Source of the DNA: Euperipatoides rowelli
Lineage: Eukaryota; Onychophora; Udeonychophora; Euonychophora; Peripatopsidae
Assembly: GCA_003024985.2 (NCBI GenBank)
Contig: PXIH01S0027053.1
Direction: 5' to 3' (one strand)
Length of the DNA: 12,062 nucleotides
A program made the translations under genes and the position numbers. Positions 1 to 7,505 of this stretch are shown in pieces. Within the stretch, counting starts at the first letter, position 1, and each line of letters begins with the position of its first letter. The notes beneath the pieces are model-generated. The model did no database searches and had not been told where the DNA came from. It saw only the letters and a list, made by a program, of their open reading frames with translations.

Positions 1-780
1 TTTATCTTTTAAATATTTTAATTTATAAACAATTGTTTAAATTATTTTTCTTTCTGGAAATAAGTGCATTAAATAAAAAGGGAATATTTACCAGAATATA
101 GGAAGATGATCTCAAAGAAAATATTATGTAGGTATCATTGCAGATGAGATGATTGACTGTAAATGCAAAGCATTTACCTTATTATTTAAAGATAAATGGT
201 TAGCCTAAGTTGATTTGCAAAGATTAAATATTAAAAAAAGGATAATAATAATAACAATAATAACAATAATAATTACCATAATAATAATAATAATAGGATT
301 AGATCACACGGTTTCCCCCCATTCGTGTTTCAAATATTAATTTATAGTAGCAGGTAAACCTTTTATCTTAATGAAGTAAACTATACATGAAACCATTCTC
401 TAAACACTGCCGTTTAAGAATATATTTGACTAAAAATTATTGAAAAAAAAAATTAGCTAATTCTCTTATTTTCTTAAGCCAAAAAATAACAAGAAATATT
501 TGATTTTTCGTTTTTCCACTCTGGCACATTTATAAAAAAAAAAATTCAAGATTCTTTATATCAATTATTGGTACATATTGCAACCAGCACAAGGGAGTAA
601 TAAATATATTTATTAATTTTATCACGTAGGCTAATATGAAAAACTTTGATGTGCGAACAACACATATCTCAACTCAGAAAACTCCTATGTAAATTATTTT
701 TTAGTTCATCCCCTAACAAATATATCACTCACTAAATAAGTAAATCAAATAATAAACCTAACTATTTATCAACTAAATTA
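1..780. other. A+T-rich non-coding stretch
   Basis: No convincing coding sequence, RNA gene or recognisable element was found here. The stretch is dominated by A and T homopolymer runs and short low-complexity words, with stops dense in all frames. The only structured item is the AAT-type microsatellite listed separately. It probably represents intronic or intergenic DNA or very old repeat remnants. Confidence 0.6.
241..296. repeat. (AAT)n microsatellite, interrupted
   Basis: A run of ATA/AAT triplets is interrupted by AAC triplets (ataataacaataataacaat pattern) and by one TTACC interruption. It is a simple-sequence repeat about 55 bp long with no coding meaning. Confidence 0.9.
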
Positions 781-788
781 TTTATTCA

Positions 789-1179
789 AAGTATCAACTT
801 CAAAGATTGAACTCCAAATAATCAACGTTACCCGTTACCCGTTACCCATCACGTTTATTACAACACTCACACTCAAATATTGTCAATTTAAAATATAAAG
901 CTCAATAATTCAAAACAGTAAATTCCATTATTCAGCCCAAATACTATAATCAGAAAAATTAATGAATAAATAAATAAAGCAATAAATGAATTAAATAAAT
1001 TTCACTCAATTAAATTGAAGTATCAAAACTTAATGGATGAACTATTCAAATTTAACCATCACGTCAGACTCACACTCATATTTTCGTCAATTTCACACAC
1101 AATGTTCAAATTCTAAAAAAACGTAAATTCAATCACTCCGTCAAAGTCAATTAGATAAGTAAACAAAGCCTTAAATGAA
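789..1179 (-). repeat. Diverged tandem duplication, ~230-bp period
   Basis: Two copies (about 789-990 and 1018-1179) share the same order of landmarks. These are AAGTATCAA, then ATCACGT, then ACTCACACTCA followed by a few bases and GTCAATTT, then a TTCAAA block, GTAAATTC, and a closing AATGAA. The copies are clearly homologous but substantially diverged and differ in length by indels. They sit inside what looks like a copia-type LTR read on the minus strand, so they may be a duplicated LTR control region. This role is inference; the duplication itself is visible. Confidence 0.6.
827..847. repeat. Three perfect GTTACCC heptamers
   Basis: The heptamer GTTACCC occurs three times head-to-tail with no mismatch, directly before ATCACG. 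The second copy of the surrounding duplication (near 1060) has no such triplet (it reads taaccatcacg), so this is a local expansion. The unit resembles but is not a standard animal telomere repeat. Confidence 0.85.
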
Positions 1180-1469
1180 AAAAGTAATAAGGTAATAAAG
1201 TAATAATTGAAATAATGTCCCCATACAGCTTCCACCAGCTTCCAAACTGTATAGTCGAGGTTCAACCATCTAAACCATCACAATTAATAGCTCCCTCTAT
1301 TAAAAACTAATTGATAATTTTAGCAATGTCAATAACTCATGCATAGTTTATTACTTCTATAATAAAAATATATGTATACATATAAAATTAAAAATTAAAC
1401 TAAATTACTAAACTAAATTAAAAACAAACAAAACAACTCGGAGTTATTTAGGCCTACACTGCATCAACA
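830..1469 (-). mobile_element. Putative copia-type 3' LTR
   Basis: Immediately downstream (minus sense) of the copia-like polyprotein fragment lies a purine-rich ACAGGGAG, then TGTTGA at 1469-1464. This is the arrangement expected for a polypurine tract followed by the 5' end of a Ty1/copia LTR, which usually begins TG. The other end is not fixed. It is placed near the GTTACCC cluster because an AATAAA (minus) precedes it, but no second LTR copy is present in the window to confirm either edge. The region includes the diverged internal duplication. Confidence 0.35.
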
Positions 1470-1499
1470 CTCCCTGTCTATCAGCTGGGATTATCTTGT

Positions 1500-1857
1500 T
1501 TATTCTTTCTCATATTCTTTATCATATATTTTACTTTTCTCATCTTCCTCCTGTGGGTTCAATAGACTAGATGGTATAATTATAATGTTGTCTTCTAGCC
1601 TTTCACTATTTTCATCATCACATTTTTGTTTTAGTTCATCGAAGGAAACACTTTTGGAGCTTACAATTTTTCTGGAGTCCGGTATCCATATCCTATAGCA
1701 TTTTTGATGAATGCCATATCCAACCATGACATCTTTGAATACAGTATCTCCCTAATTTTTTTCTTTTAAAATTTCAGTGTAATACTACAAGTTTAGGTAA
1801 ACCTTTCTCCCACTTTGCTTCTTATGATTTAAATTAGTGTTTTCCAGTCATAATATG
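1500..1857 (-). pseudogene. Ty1/copia-type polyprotein fragment
   Basis: The minus strand carries a 75-codon open frame ending at 1500 whose first half contains VGYGIHQKCYRIW, then RKIVSSKSVSFDE. This matches the well-known block at the integrase/reverse-transcriptase junction of Ty1/copia polyproteins (VGY...K.YR.W, then K...SR.V.FDE). The second half is acidic linker, as usual there. Further upstream, to about 1857, broken frames still resemble the preceding part of copia integrase (TGK, then KKLGRYC), interrupted by stops and a frameshift before the VGY block. After the stop codon the sequence goes almost directly to a purine tract and LTR-like start, so reverse transcriptase and RNase H are missing. 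It is a dead, internally deleted copy. The family assignment rests on motif spacing, not on a search. Confidence 0.75.
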
Positions 1858-1860
1858 GGA

Positions 1861-1951
1861 TATCTAAGACAATGTTTGTGTAAAACCAGCATAGATCTAA
1901 TGTGAGCAAATCTATGCTATCCCTGCATAAATATTGTAATTGTCTGAGATA
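1861..1951. repeat. 91-bp imperfect palindrome
   Basis: The outer arms TATCTAAGACAAT (from 1861) and ATTGTCTGAGATA (ending 1951) pair with one mismatch. Inner arms AGCATAGAT (1888-1896) and ATCTATGCT (1910-1918) pair perfectly around a 13-nt loop. The intervening arm segments are partly complementary, several differences being transitions. It could be a tiny fold-back element or the remnant of a longer one. A transcript would fold into a long hairpin of precursor-microRNA size, but nothing shows that it is expressed. Confidence 0.7.
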
Positions 1952-1976
1952 GTTTTGTTCTCTTTTGCTATTTTAT

Positions 1977-2052
1977 AGACTCAAGTTGATGAACTCAAAA
2001 TTGAGACAGACTTAAGTCACTTCTAAGACTCGACTTAGACTTGACTTGAGAG
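1977..2052. repeat. Degenerate GACTTGA/ACTTGAG motif cluster
   Basis: Repeated near-copies of ACTTGA, ACTCAA and GACTCGACTTAGACTTGA occur in this interval and again at 3316-3357. They resemble a decayed short-unit satellite or the ends of a dispersed repeat. The boundaries are loose. Confidence 0.4.
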
Positions 2053-2447
2053 TGTAGCAAATTGCCAATTTAAGCAAACTTGATGGCTCTTCCTTGGTTT
2101 CAATTTCTATAATGTACATCAAAAAACCTTTTCTTTTTAAAATGTATGAACCAATCATAACAATGCATGTCAATGATGTCATTGACACTGATATTATTAA
2201 GATGTGATTTAATTAGTAAACACATACATGATTGTATTAAAATAACACTCTTTGAGTAGTGTTGCCATGTGTCCTACTTTCGGTAAGACTGTCTTACAAT
2301 TACGATAGATGTCTACATAATTGTCCTACTTTACATTTGTAAAAAAAAACTTTATGTTCAAAAATTAAGTCATTTTAAAAAATTAAAAACAGACGCAAAG
2401 ACGTTCAATTAATTTCTGAACGCACTTATAGGATTTTGTGAACACAG
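2053..2447. other. Non-coding stretch with small palindromes
   Basis: No gene is seen. It contains a near-palindrome at 2169-2186 (GTCAATGA-TG-TCATTGAC, centred on a TGATGTCA box similar to a CRE/ATF half-site pair). From about 2258 there is a segment resembling the GTTGYCA...TCCTA...TGTC motif also found at 4155-4200. Both are most likely repeat remnants. Confidence 0.5.
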
Positions 2448-2782
2448 TAAAAATCTTCCTTGACAACAATAAAAAAATCTTCCTTGACAATATAAAAATA
2501 TTCATTGACAGCAATATAAAAATCTTCCTTGACAACAATATAAAAATCTTCCTTGACAACAATATAAAAATATTCATTGACAGCAATATAAAAATCTTCC
2601 TTGACAACAATATAAAATATTCATTGACAGCAATATAAAAATCTTCCTTGACAACAATATAAAAATCTCCCTTGACAACAATATAAAAATCTCCTTGACA
2701 ACAATATAAAAATCTTCCTTGACAACAATATAAAAATATTCATTGACAACAATATAAAAATATTCATTGACAGCAATATTTT
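2448..2782. repeat. 24-bp tandem array, ~14 units, two unit types
   Basis: A head-to-tail array of a 24-bp unit comes in two versions. Type A reads ATCTTCCTTGACAACAAT plus TATAAA; type B reads ATATTCATTGACAGCAAT plus TATAAA. The order, allowing for minor variants, is A A B A A B A B A A A A B' B, so AAB/AB higher-order blocks are visible. The last unit breaks into TATTTTCC at about 2782. Because 24 is a multiple of three and the unit lacks stops in some frames, it yields apparent repetitive peptides on both strands. Those frames have no other support. Confidence 0.95.
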
Positions 2783-3520
2783 CCTCCAACAATGAAAAGT
2801 TTCATTTTACTACAAACTTCCATTTTTAGCCACTGGGGGAAGCGCTATAATCACCATTGGATTTTGAAGAACTCACCAAAGCAGGTTTCTATAAATTGAT
2901 CTACAGAATGATGTAGAACTATTAAAATGTGCGAAGAATGATAAAAAATATAAGTTCAGACATAATGAATGAACAATATATATCTGTATATACAGCGTTA
3001 CTGTATATTCAATTATTGATATTATTACCTAATAGCAATATATTAAATTATTGTTAATTGTGCCGAAATTTATCTAAAATAAATCATAATTTTATTATTA
3101 ATATACTTAATTTTCTTTTATTAATCCCTTTTTTATATATTTTTTTTTGATTGTCAATTTGTCCTACATTGAGTACAGTATCTCAACATTGGCAAACCTA
3201 ACATAGTGTATGAGTCTATGATAAACAGCTTAATATTTGGTATGTAGGATGATGCCATTAATCTATGGCTACTATTTAAGATTATATTCTCTTCTGACTC
3301 TAACTGGATTTGAGGGTTGCTTGACTCAACTTGAGACTTGAAAGTAGGAACTTGAGGGACTGACCAATGCATACTTGAATACAAATATGTTTTTACTTAT
3401 TCATTTTTTAGTTTGTTGAAAACTTTTATAAGTAAAATGACTAAATATCATAGATGATTAAATATATTATTTTTAACCGGCTTTTCATTATTTTTCTTAT
3501 TTGCATTCAAAAATAACCCG
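2783..3520. other. A+T-rich non-coding stretch
   Basis: No coding sequence is recognised. It contains a perfect 12-bp palindrome CTGTATATACAG (2984-2995) and, at 3316-3357, a second cluster of ACTTGA/ACTCAA words like that at 1977-2052. The rest is low-complexity A+T-rich DNA. Confidence 0.5.
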
Positions 3521-3523
3521 TTT

Positions 3524-3780
3524 TAGGTTAGATTCCGTTATCTGCCCACCAACATAATTAACGCTAGGTGTCGTGCGACAACTAAAACAACTAAAGTTTG
3601 TGGAATTAGTATTTTTTACTCACCAATTTTAATATATTTTCTTTACAGTCCTAACCTTACCGTAACCCTGAACACTAGGTTAATCTAAAGGTGAAATAAT
3701 CTTTTGCTGAGCACCAATCTAGATAATTTCAACTTACTACCGTCAGCCATATTGGTGGACAGATAACGGAATCTGACCCA
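3524..3780. mobile_element. Fold-back (MITE-like) element 1
   Basis: The left end (3526-3555, from GGTTAGATTCCG to CCACCAACAT) is the inverted complement of the right end (3749-3779) with only a few mismatches; the shared arm core is AGATTCCGTTATCTG. The interior of about 200 bp has no open reading frame, so this is a non-autonomous element. GTTT or GTTTTA occurs directly outside both ends (3520-3525 and 3781-3786), which may be a 4-6-bp target-site duplication. The exact edge is ambiguous by a base or two. The interior carries a 32-bp block shared with a second fold-back element at 7506-7837. The transposase superfamily cannot be named from this alone. Confidence 0.7.
3642..3673 (+). repeat. 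32-bp core shared by the two fold-back elements
   Basis: The block starts TTTACAGTCCTAA and ends AACCCTGAAC. It matches the minus strand of 7704-7735 at 29 of 32 positions, the three differences all being transitions. It looks like a conserved internal module of a repeat family. Confidence 0.8.
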
Positions 3781-4071
3781 GTTTTATTTATATTTTCTAA
3801 TTAAAATTAAATTAAAGAAATGAAATGAAATAGTATATCTCACGTGATGACAATGTTTGTGGAAGAATAGAGGGAGCCATGTTATTCCAAGCTGCCTAAT
3901 TTGCATAAAAATGTGTAAGTTAAATTTTCACAAATTGAGTTCTGTGTATTATATACTACAGAACAAATCAAAAGGTGTTCAGGCAATTTTGTGTAAGAGA
4001 TCCATTTTATGGGCTGGCTTGCTTTGCATATTATTTTGTTTTTTCAACTGAATAACTAAATGTATACTCAG

Positions 4072-4094
4072 GAATAAGGGAGGAGCCCTTATTC
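4072..4094. repeat. Perfect short hairpin
   Basis: Nine-base arms GAATAAGGG and CCCTTATTC pair perfectly around AGGAG. There is no trailing T-tract, so it is not a bacterial-type terminator; its function is unknown. Confidence 0.7.
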
Positions 4095-4526
4095 ACTTAC
4101 TTTAATTAGACAGTAAATATGGTATTGTTATACACCAAGTTATAATTTAATTTAGGGTTGTCAGGCATCCTAGTTTTCAGGGATTGTCCCAATTTTGGGT
4201 CTCACAACCCTGTGTCCCAATAAGCGGTTTCAGAAGTCAAATATCCTGGTTTATCAAAACTAGTAAAAATAATCCTGGAAATTGGGCTTTTTCGCTTGTT
4301 TTGCTTTGAATCTATGATACCATCTTTATATTGATCATACCAATTTTGAATCTTTGGTTGGCTAAGCTGTTACTCATTTTATGTAATGGGTTGCATAAGG
4401 GCTGAAAGGGGGAGGGGGCAACAGGTGTGATCGTCTTTACAGGATTTATATCCTGGTGGAAAGTACCTTTAAAACTGCCTTTTTTAACTAATTTTTTTAA
4501 ATTTTCCTTGAACTCCCCTCCAAGCT

Positions 4527-4539
4527 GGGGGGGGGGGGG
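4527..4539 (+). repeat. G13 homopolymer
   Basis: Thirteen consecutive G residues stand out in A+T-rich DNA. Length is likely to vary and may contain sequencing error. Confidence 0.9.
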
Positions 4540-4707
4540 CATACAGACCTTAATCTTGTCCTGGTTATGCTATTCACAAATCTGGCATTATGGCCCATAA
4601 CGCATAGATTATAACAACAGCCTATGGCACCTCTTTTATTTGTGACTTAGAAATATACTGTAAACCCAGTCTGAGCTATGTTAATATGTTGTTTTTATTT
4701 ATTTTAG

Positions 4708-4771
4708 TGTGGCGGCAATTATGATAACCTGAGTTGTTGTTCTCTTAAATGTTTTCACCAAGTATGTTGTG
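4708..4771 (+). CDS. Candidate cysteine-rich internal exon (partial gene)
   Basis: A T-rich tract ending TTATTTATTTTAG precedes 4708, and a consensus donor GTAAGT follows at 4772, bracketing 64 nt. Only one frame is open through it. It gives 21 codons with six cysteines at residues 1, 10, 11, 15, 20 and 21 (C-x8-CC-x3-C-x4-CC), starting CGG and ending VCC. The local base composition is richer in G+C than the flanks. The spacing resembles secreted disulfide-rich (knottin-like) peptides, which would need a signal-peptide exon upstream; I could not identify one in phase. If the donor is not used, the frame continues only two codons (Gly-Lys) to TAA, an ending like an amidation signal. If it is used, the acceptor at 8035/8036 gives an aspartate codon followed at once by a stop. 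No family can be named; with so few codons, chance remains possible. Confidence 0.35.
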
Positions 4772-4782
4772 GTAAGTAAATG

Positions 4783-5149
4783 CGAATTAAACATTTAAAA
4801 ATATAATTATTAGAGATATGTTAACAAACAGAAATTAAGTGGTAGTTTAACCACTTTTTTTGTTTGTTATTTATTTGGGAAATTGTATATAATAATTATT
4901 ACATTGAATTAATGGATTGTGATTGAGGAGTAAGTGTCTCCCAAATTGGTTACATTTGCCTTTTTATCTAGCCTAATATGAACACAAATTTTAAAAAATT
5001 AATTTCTTGGAGGGGAACTGCATATTTATTTACAAGTCTTATGTAAAAGTTTTACAATAATGAGTAATATAGACATCATTTGCAATATTGGGGTTTGTTC
5101 ATTTCTAGAGCTTTCTACAGGAATTTTATCTCTTCGGGTCTCTCAATTA
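4783..5149. other. Non-coding stretch
   Basis: A+T-rich sequence with no recognisable gene or repeat. It lies between the cysteine-rich candidate exon and the truncated end of the gypsy relic. If the mini-exon is real this is the start of its downstream intron. No continuation of the reverse-transcriptase relic is visible here. Confidence 0.5.
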
Positions 5150-5335
5150 CTGACATAACTTTGTGAAGCCTTGCATAGTTGACTCATACCAAACATTCCA
5201 TGTGATTCTCACCTTGAAATATTAGCTCTTTCAAACTGTTCCAATTTCTCTTAATGGGCAACATTTGGAATTCTATATTGCTTAGTGTACATTGGTACAT
5301 CTGAAGAAAACTCAGGTTTAATGGGTGGAAAAGCA
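5150..5335 (-). pseudogene. Reverse-transcriptase N-terminus, gypsy relic
   Basis: On the minus strand, MYTKQYRIP followed by a stop-interrupted segment with EKLEQFERANI matches the characteristic start of Ty3/gypsy-type reverse transcriptase. In that family a P.Y.K.YRIP-like block precedes the first helix and the template-binding residues. Upstream, HPLNLS/PPIKPEF-like sequence supplies the usual linker. The similarity fades within about 30 codons. The catalytic YxDD block, RNase H and integrase are not found to the left, so the element is truncated here. Stops and a frameshift make it non-functional. Confidence 0.6.
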
Positions 5336-5589
5336 TACCCCTTCAATTTTAAAACATCTTCAATCAAAAAATTCCTTGAATTCTATAATCAAATTCCTAA
5401 ATTTTCTGAAAAATTTCAACATCATGTGTTTTATTTACATTTAAATTTTTAACAATTTCTAAAAATTCATCAGAAATAATTTCATCTGCAACTCCCTAGT
5501 CTGCTCTTTTCTCATTGTCAAAACTCTCAATCTTTACAGCCATTCTAATAATCCCATATTTAGTATTAAGGAAGGGTTATTTTCATTTA

Positions 5590-5885
5590 AAAAAAAAATC
5601 ATAGCCCAGAATTACCTAATAAGATGATGTATCAGACATTTCAATTTTACAAAATTCATGATGCAGCAAGGTACTTTCAATTTCCAGACATACATTATTA
5701 AGAATTGTGTTTTCGGTATTGAAGATAATGGAGATAATTAAATAAATCCATCATCAGACATTGGGTCCTCCAGAATTGAGCCATCAAAATACTGATTTAG
5801 AAGCCCCACTATCTAATAATGAAGAGTAAGTCTTCCCATTTACATTCACCTTTATCAGAGGGAAATTGCTATCAGAACTTACTTA
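5590..5885 (-). pseudogene. Retropepsin-type aspartic protease, gypsy relic
   Basis: On the minus strand, SNFPLIKVNVNGK leads into LLDSGASKSVF. This contains the D-S-G active-site triad of retroviral/retrotransposon aspartic proteases (LLDSGAS at 5799-5819). About 65 codons later, after a frameshift and stops, VILGYDFF (5590-5613) matches the second conserved block of these enzymes (ILG.DF). Spacing between the two blocks fits a single retropepsin domain. A long, mostly open lysine-rich stretch precedes it (about 5885-6040), as in the linker between nucleocapsid and protease. The enzyme would have cut the Gag-Pol precursor; this copy cannot encode it because of stops directly after the active-site block. 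Confidence 0.75.
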
Positions 5886-6270
5886 CTCTACAATGATTTC
5901 CCTCCTATTTATCTTCTTTTGTTTATGTTCACCACCTTTAAAATTATTAACTTGTTCACTTTGAGCATCTTTACTCTCTATTACATAATTGGTATTGATA
6001 GTAAATTTATTCAATTTACATAAAATCTTTAATAGTTTTTAATTGTCTTTTCAGGTAACCATTTTGTACATATTTTTTAAAATAACTGTCCAACTTTTGG
6101 TAATTCCATCTTCCTTGTCTGTGTCAGTGTGAAAACATGATGCCTCACCAGGAATGGGTATAGTACCAAAGATAACTCTCAAGGAGGCCTCTAGGTATAA
6201 GGCTCCTAGACAAATGACCCATACCAGAGAACTGATTTTCCCATCTGTGTAGGCCAAGAGTTTTATACCA

Positions 6271-6454
6271 ACATTAGTCAGTCTTGTGACCCAATCTTCT
6301 ACAAATCTGATAACTCTCTCTAAACTTATTATTTGATTTACATCTACAACAATTAGCATAATGTCATTTTTTTTGCATATATTACAATACACAATTGGTT
6401 TTCCGTGTATCTGCATTCTTAATAAGAGTGACCAGAATTATTACACCTGGTGCA
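6271..6454 (-). pseudogene. Triple CCHC zinc-knuckle region, gypsy relic gag
   Basis: Three C-x2-C-x4-H-x4-C zinc knuckles lie in a row on the minus strand, in different frames and with damage. The first (6454-6413) contains CTRCNNSGHSY then a stop and EC. The second (6386-6346) begins CNICKKND and needs a frameshift to reach HYANC. The third (6312-6271) contains CRRLGHKTD with its first cysteine changed to tyrosine and a stop before the last cysteine. Such arrays bind nucleic acid in the nucleocapsid part of Gag. Their position between the capsid-like region and the protease is exactly that of a retrotransposon. The 121-codon reverse frame ending at 6051 is a mixture of frames through this region and is not a separate gene. 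Confidence 0.75.
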
Positions 6455-6544
6455 ACTCATTCACACCGAATCCTCTAACACAAGTTTTGTCATATTTGAT
6501 GCTAGTTCCTCAGCATCATTTGTTTTAGATGCCTCATCATTAAT

Positions 6545-6679
6545 TATTTTTTTTACTTTATTTAAAACTTATAAATAAATATACAGCAATAAAGATTTAT
6601 TCACTGCCAAATATAAAATCATGAATATGGTTTTTCATATACACAATTCTTTTATAAAGCAATTATCCTATTTTCACTC
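6545..6679 (-). other. A+T-rich interruption between capsid and knuckles
   Basis: The gag capsid frame ends (minus) at AACGGTGAGTG near 6682, and recognisable Gag sequence resumes about 135 bp later at DEASKTND. The gap is very A+T-rich with stops in every frame. The GTGAGT at its start looks like a splice donor, but no good acceptor is present at the other side. It is more likely a small insertion or local decay than an intron. Confidence 0.35.
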
Positions 6680-7357
6680 ACCGTTAATATTATTTACCTT
6701 TTTTCCTCTCTCCATAATTATGTTTTCATGAGCTTGCTCAGGCTGAATAGCAAACTCATAAGCTTTCATAATCCCTACTTGTCGATTTATATACTGTAAG
6801 TGCTCACTGAATTCTGCCTTTATGCCCTTTCTAAACTGATTAAAAATAACTTTATCTAGAGCAACTGTGTATGTGATAATTCTTTTAATAGGTCTAGCTA
6901 ATGCCTCAAGTCTATATTTATAGGCAACAACTCCTTATTTCCTCTCTTTATACCAGTTATGAAATTTCTCCCAGTATTGGAATGTTGAAAGATTTTCCTA
7001 AAGCAATGTAACCTTAAATGTAACTTTGAAGTCAATTGCCTGAGATCTCATAAACAGACCTTCCATAATATTGCCAATAAGTTTTGATTCAAAGATCTGT
7101 CTTGCACACTTAGACACATCATTAAAAGGTTTTAAGAAAGTGCTCCAATTCTGAAACATTCTCACTAAACTCTCTAATCAGTTTTTGACATTTTAAAATC
7201 ATGGTTTCTTTCATTATTTTATAACCTGTTACATTTCCTTCTCAGGAGACTAATGCCTCTATGTCATTACCACTGTCAAATAGTCAGCATCAATATTTCC
7301 ATCAGTAAAAGCAATATCTTCGGTACTATAATCTGAAATACTTACAGGAAATGTCAT
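6680..7357 (-). pseudogene. Gag capsid-like region, gypsy relic
   Basis: A possible start ATG lies at 7357-7355 (minus), followed by a short acidic N-terminus. Further in, frames broken by at least four stops and frameshifts give RQIFESKLIGNIMEGL, then FQYWEKFHNWYKERK and FRKGIKAEFSEHLQYINRQ, and finally an AYEFAIQPEQAHEN-like tail. The pattern F.KG(I/L)...(L)...I.......AYE.A...E is that of the retrotransposon Gag capsid domain, just before zinc knuckles. Capsid would assemble the cytoplasmic particle in which reverse transcription occurs. This copy is dead. The length, about 220 codons before the knuckles, is ordinary for gypsy-type Gag. Confidence 0.65.
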
Positions 7358-7368
7358 TTTCTTTCTAT

Positions 7369-7379
7369 CCCCCCCCCCC
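7369..7379 (+). repeat. C11 homopolymer
   Basis: A run of eleven C lies just upstream (minus sense: G-run) of the candidate gag start. On the minus strand it reads as a poly-G tract near where a leader or primer-binding region would be, but no tRNA-complementary sequence was recognised. Confidence 0.85.
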
Positions 7380-7505
7380 TTTCCATTCTTAGAATTAGAA
7401 TGAATTAATATTGGTGATATACAGATGACTATGATCAAGATTGTTATTAGTCAGAAGACAGTAATACATATTATAATTTGTAATAAAATTGTTCGACTGT
7501 TTCTC

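Larger units (their letters stand above)
3787..4707. other. Non-coding stretch with hairpin, G-run and repeat remnant
   Basis: No gene is supported. A perfect 9-bp-stem hairpin, GAATAAGGG-aggag-CCCTTATTC, lies at 4072-4094. A segment at about 4155-4290 (GTTGTCAGGCATCC, then TTGTCCCAATTTTGGG, then ATATCCTGGTTT) resembles the decayed end of a dispersed DNA-transposon-type repeat. A run of 13 G lies at 4527-4539, with another G-rich tract near 4406. The 64-codon frame from 3857 and the 76-codon reverse frame from 4542 resemble nothing I know. Confidence 0.5.

Noticed and set aside
827-847. Telomere-like sequence
   Set aside because: Only three heptamers, not a known animal telomere unit, and embedded in an LTR-like duplication; treated as local expansion.
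2438-2638. 66-codon repetitive plus-strand frame (KIFLDNNI repeats) and reverse frames at 2383-2610 and 2574-2792
   Set aside because: They are translations of the 24-bp tandem array; the unit is a multiple of three and stop-poor in several frames. No start context or conserved domain.
2448-2782. CRISPR array
   Set aside because: Units are contiguous 24-mers without unique spacers, in A+T-rich eukaryotic DNA.
3154-3384. 76-codon reverse frame
   Set aside because: No recognisable motif, and it overlaps the degenerate ACTTGA motif cluster.
3857-4051. 64-codon plus frame with a hydrophobic C-terminus
   Set aside because: T-rich sequence gives hydrophobic codons by default. A GTAAGT donor lies inside it, but its phase does not suit the exon at 4708 (that join gives a stop).
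4072-4094. Rho-independent terminator
   Set aside because: No T-tract follows and the context is eukaryotic.
4312-4542. 76-codon reverse frame starting in the G13 run
   Set aside because: Starts with prolines encoded by the homopolymer, no recognised domain, no splice or promoter support.
6051-6416. 121-codon reverse frame as an independent gene
   Set aside because: It runs through the zinc-knuckle part of the gypsy relic in a mixture of original and shifted frames, with only the first half of one knuckle in frame.
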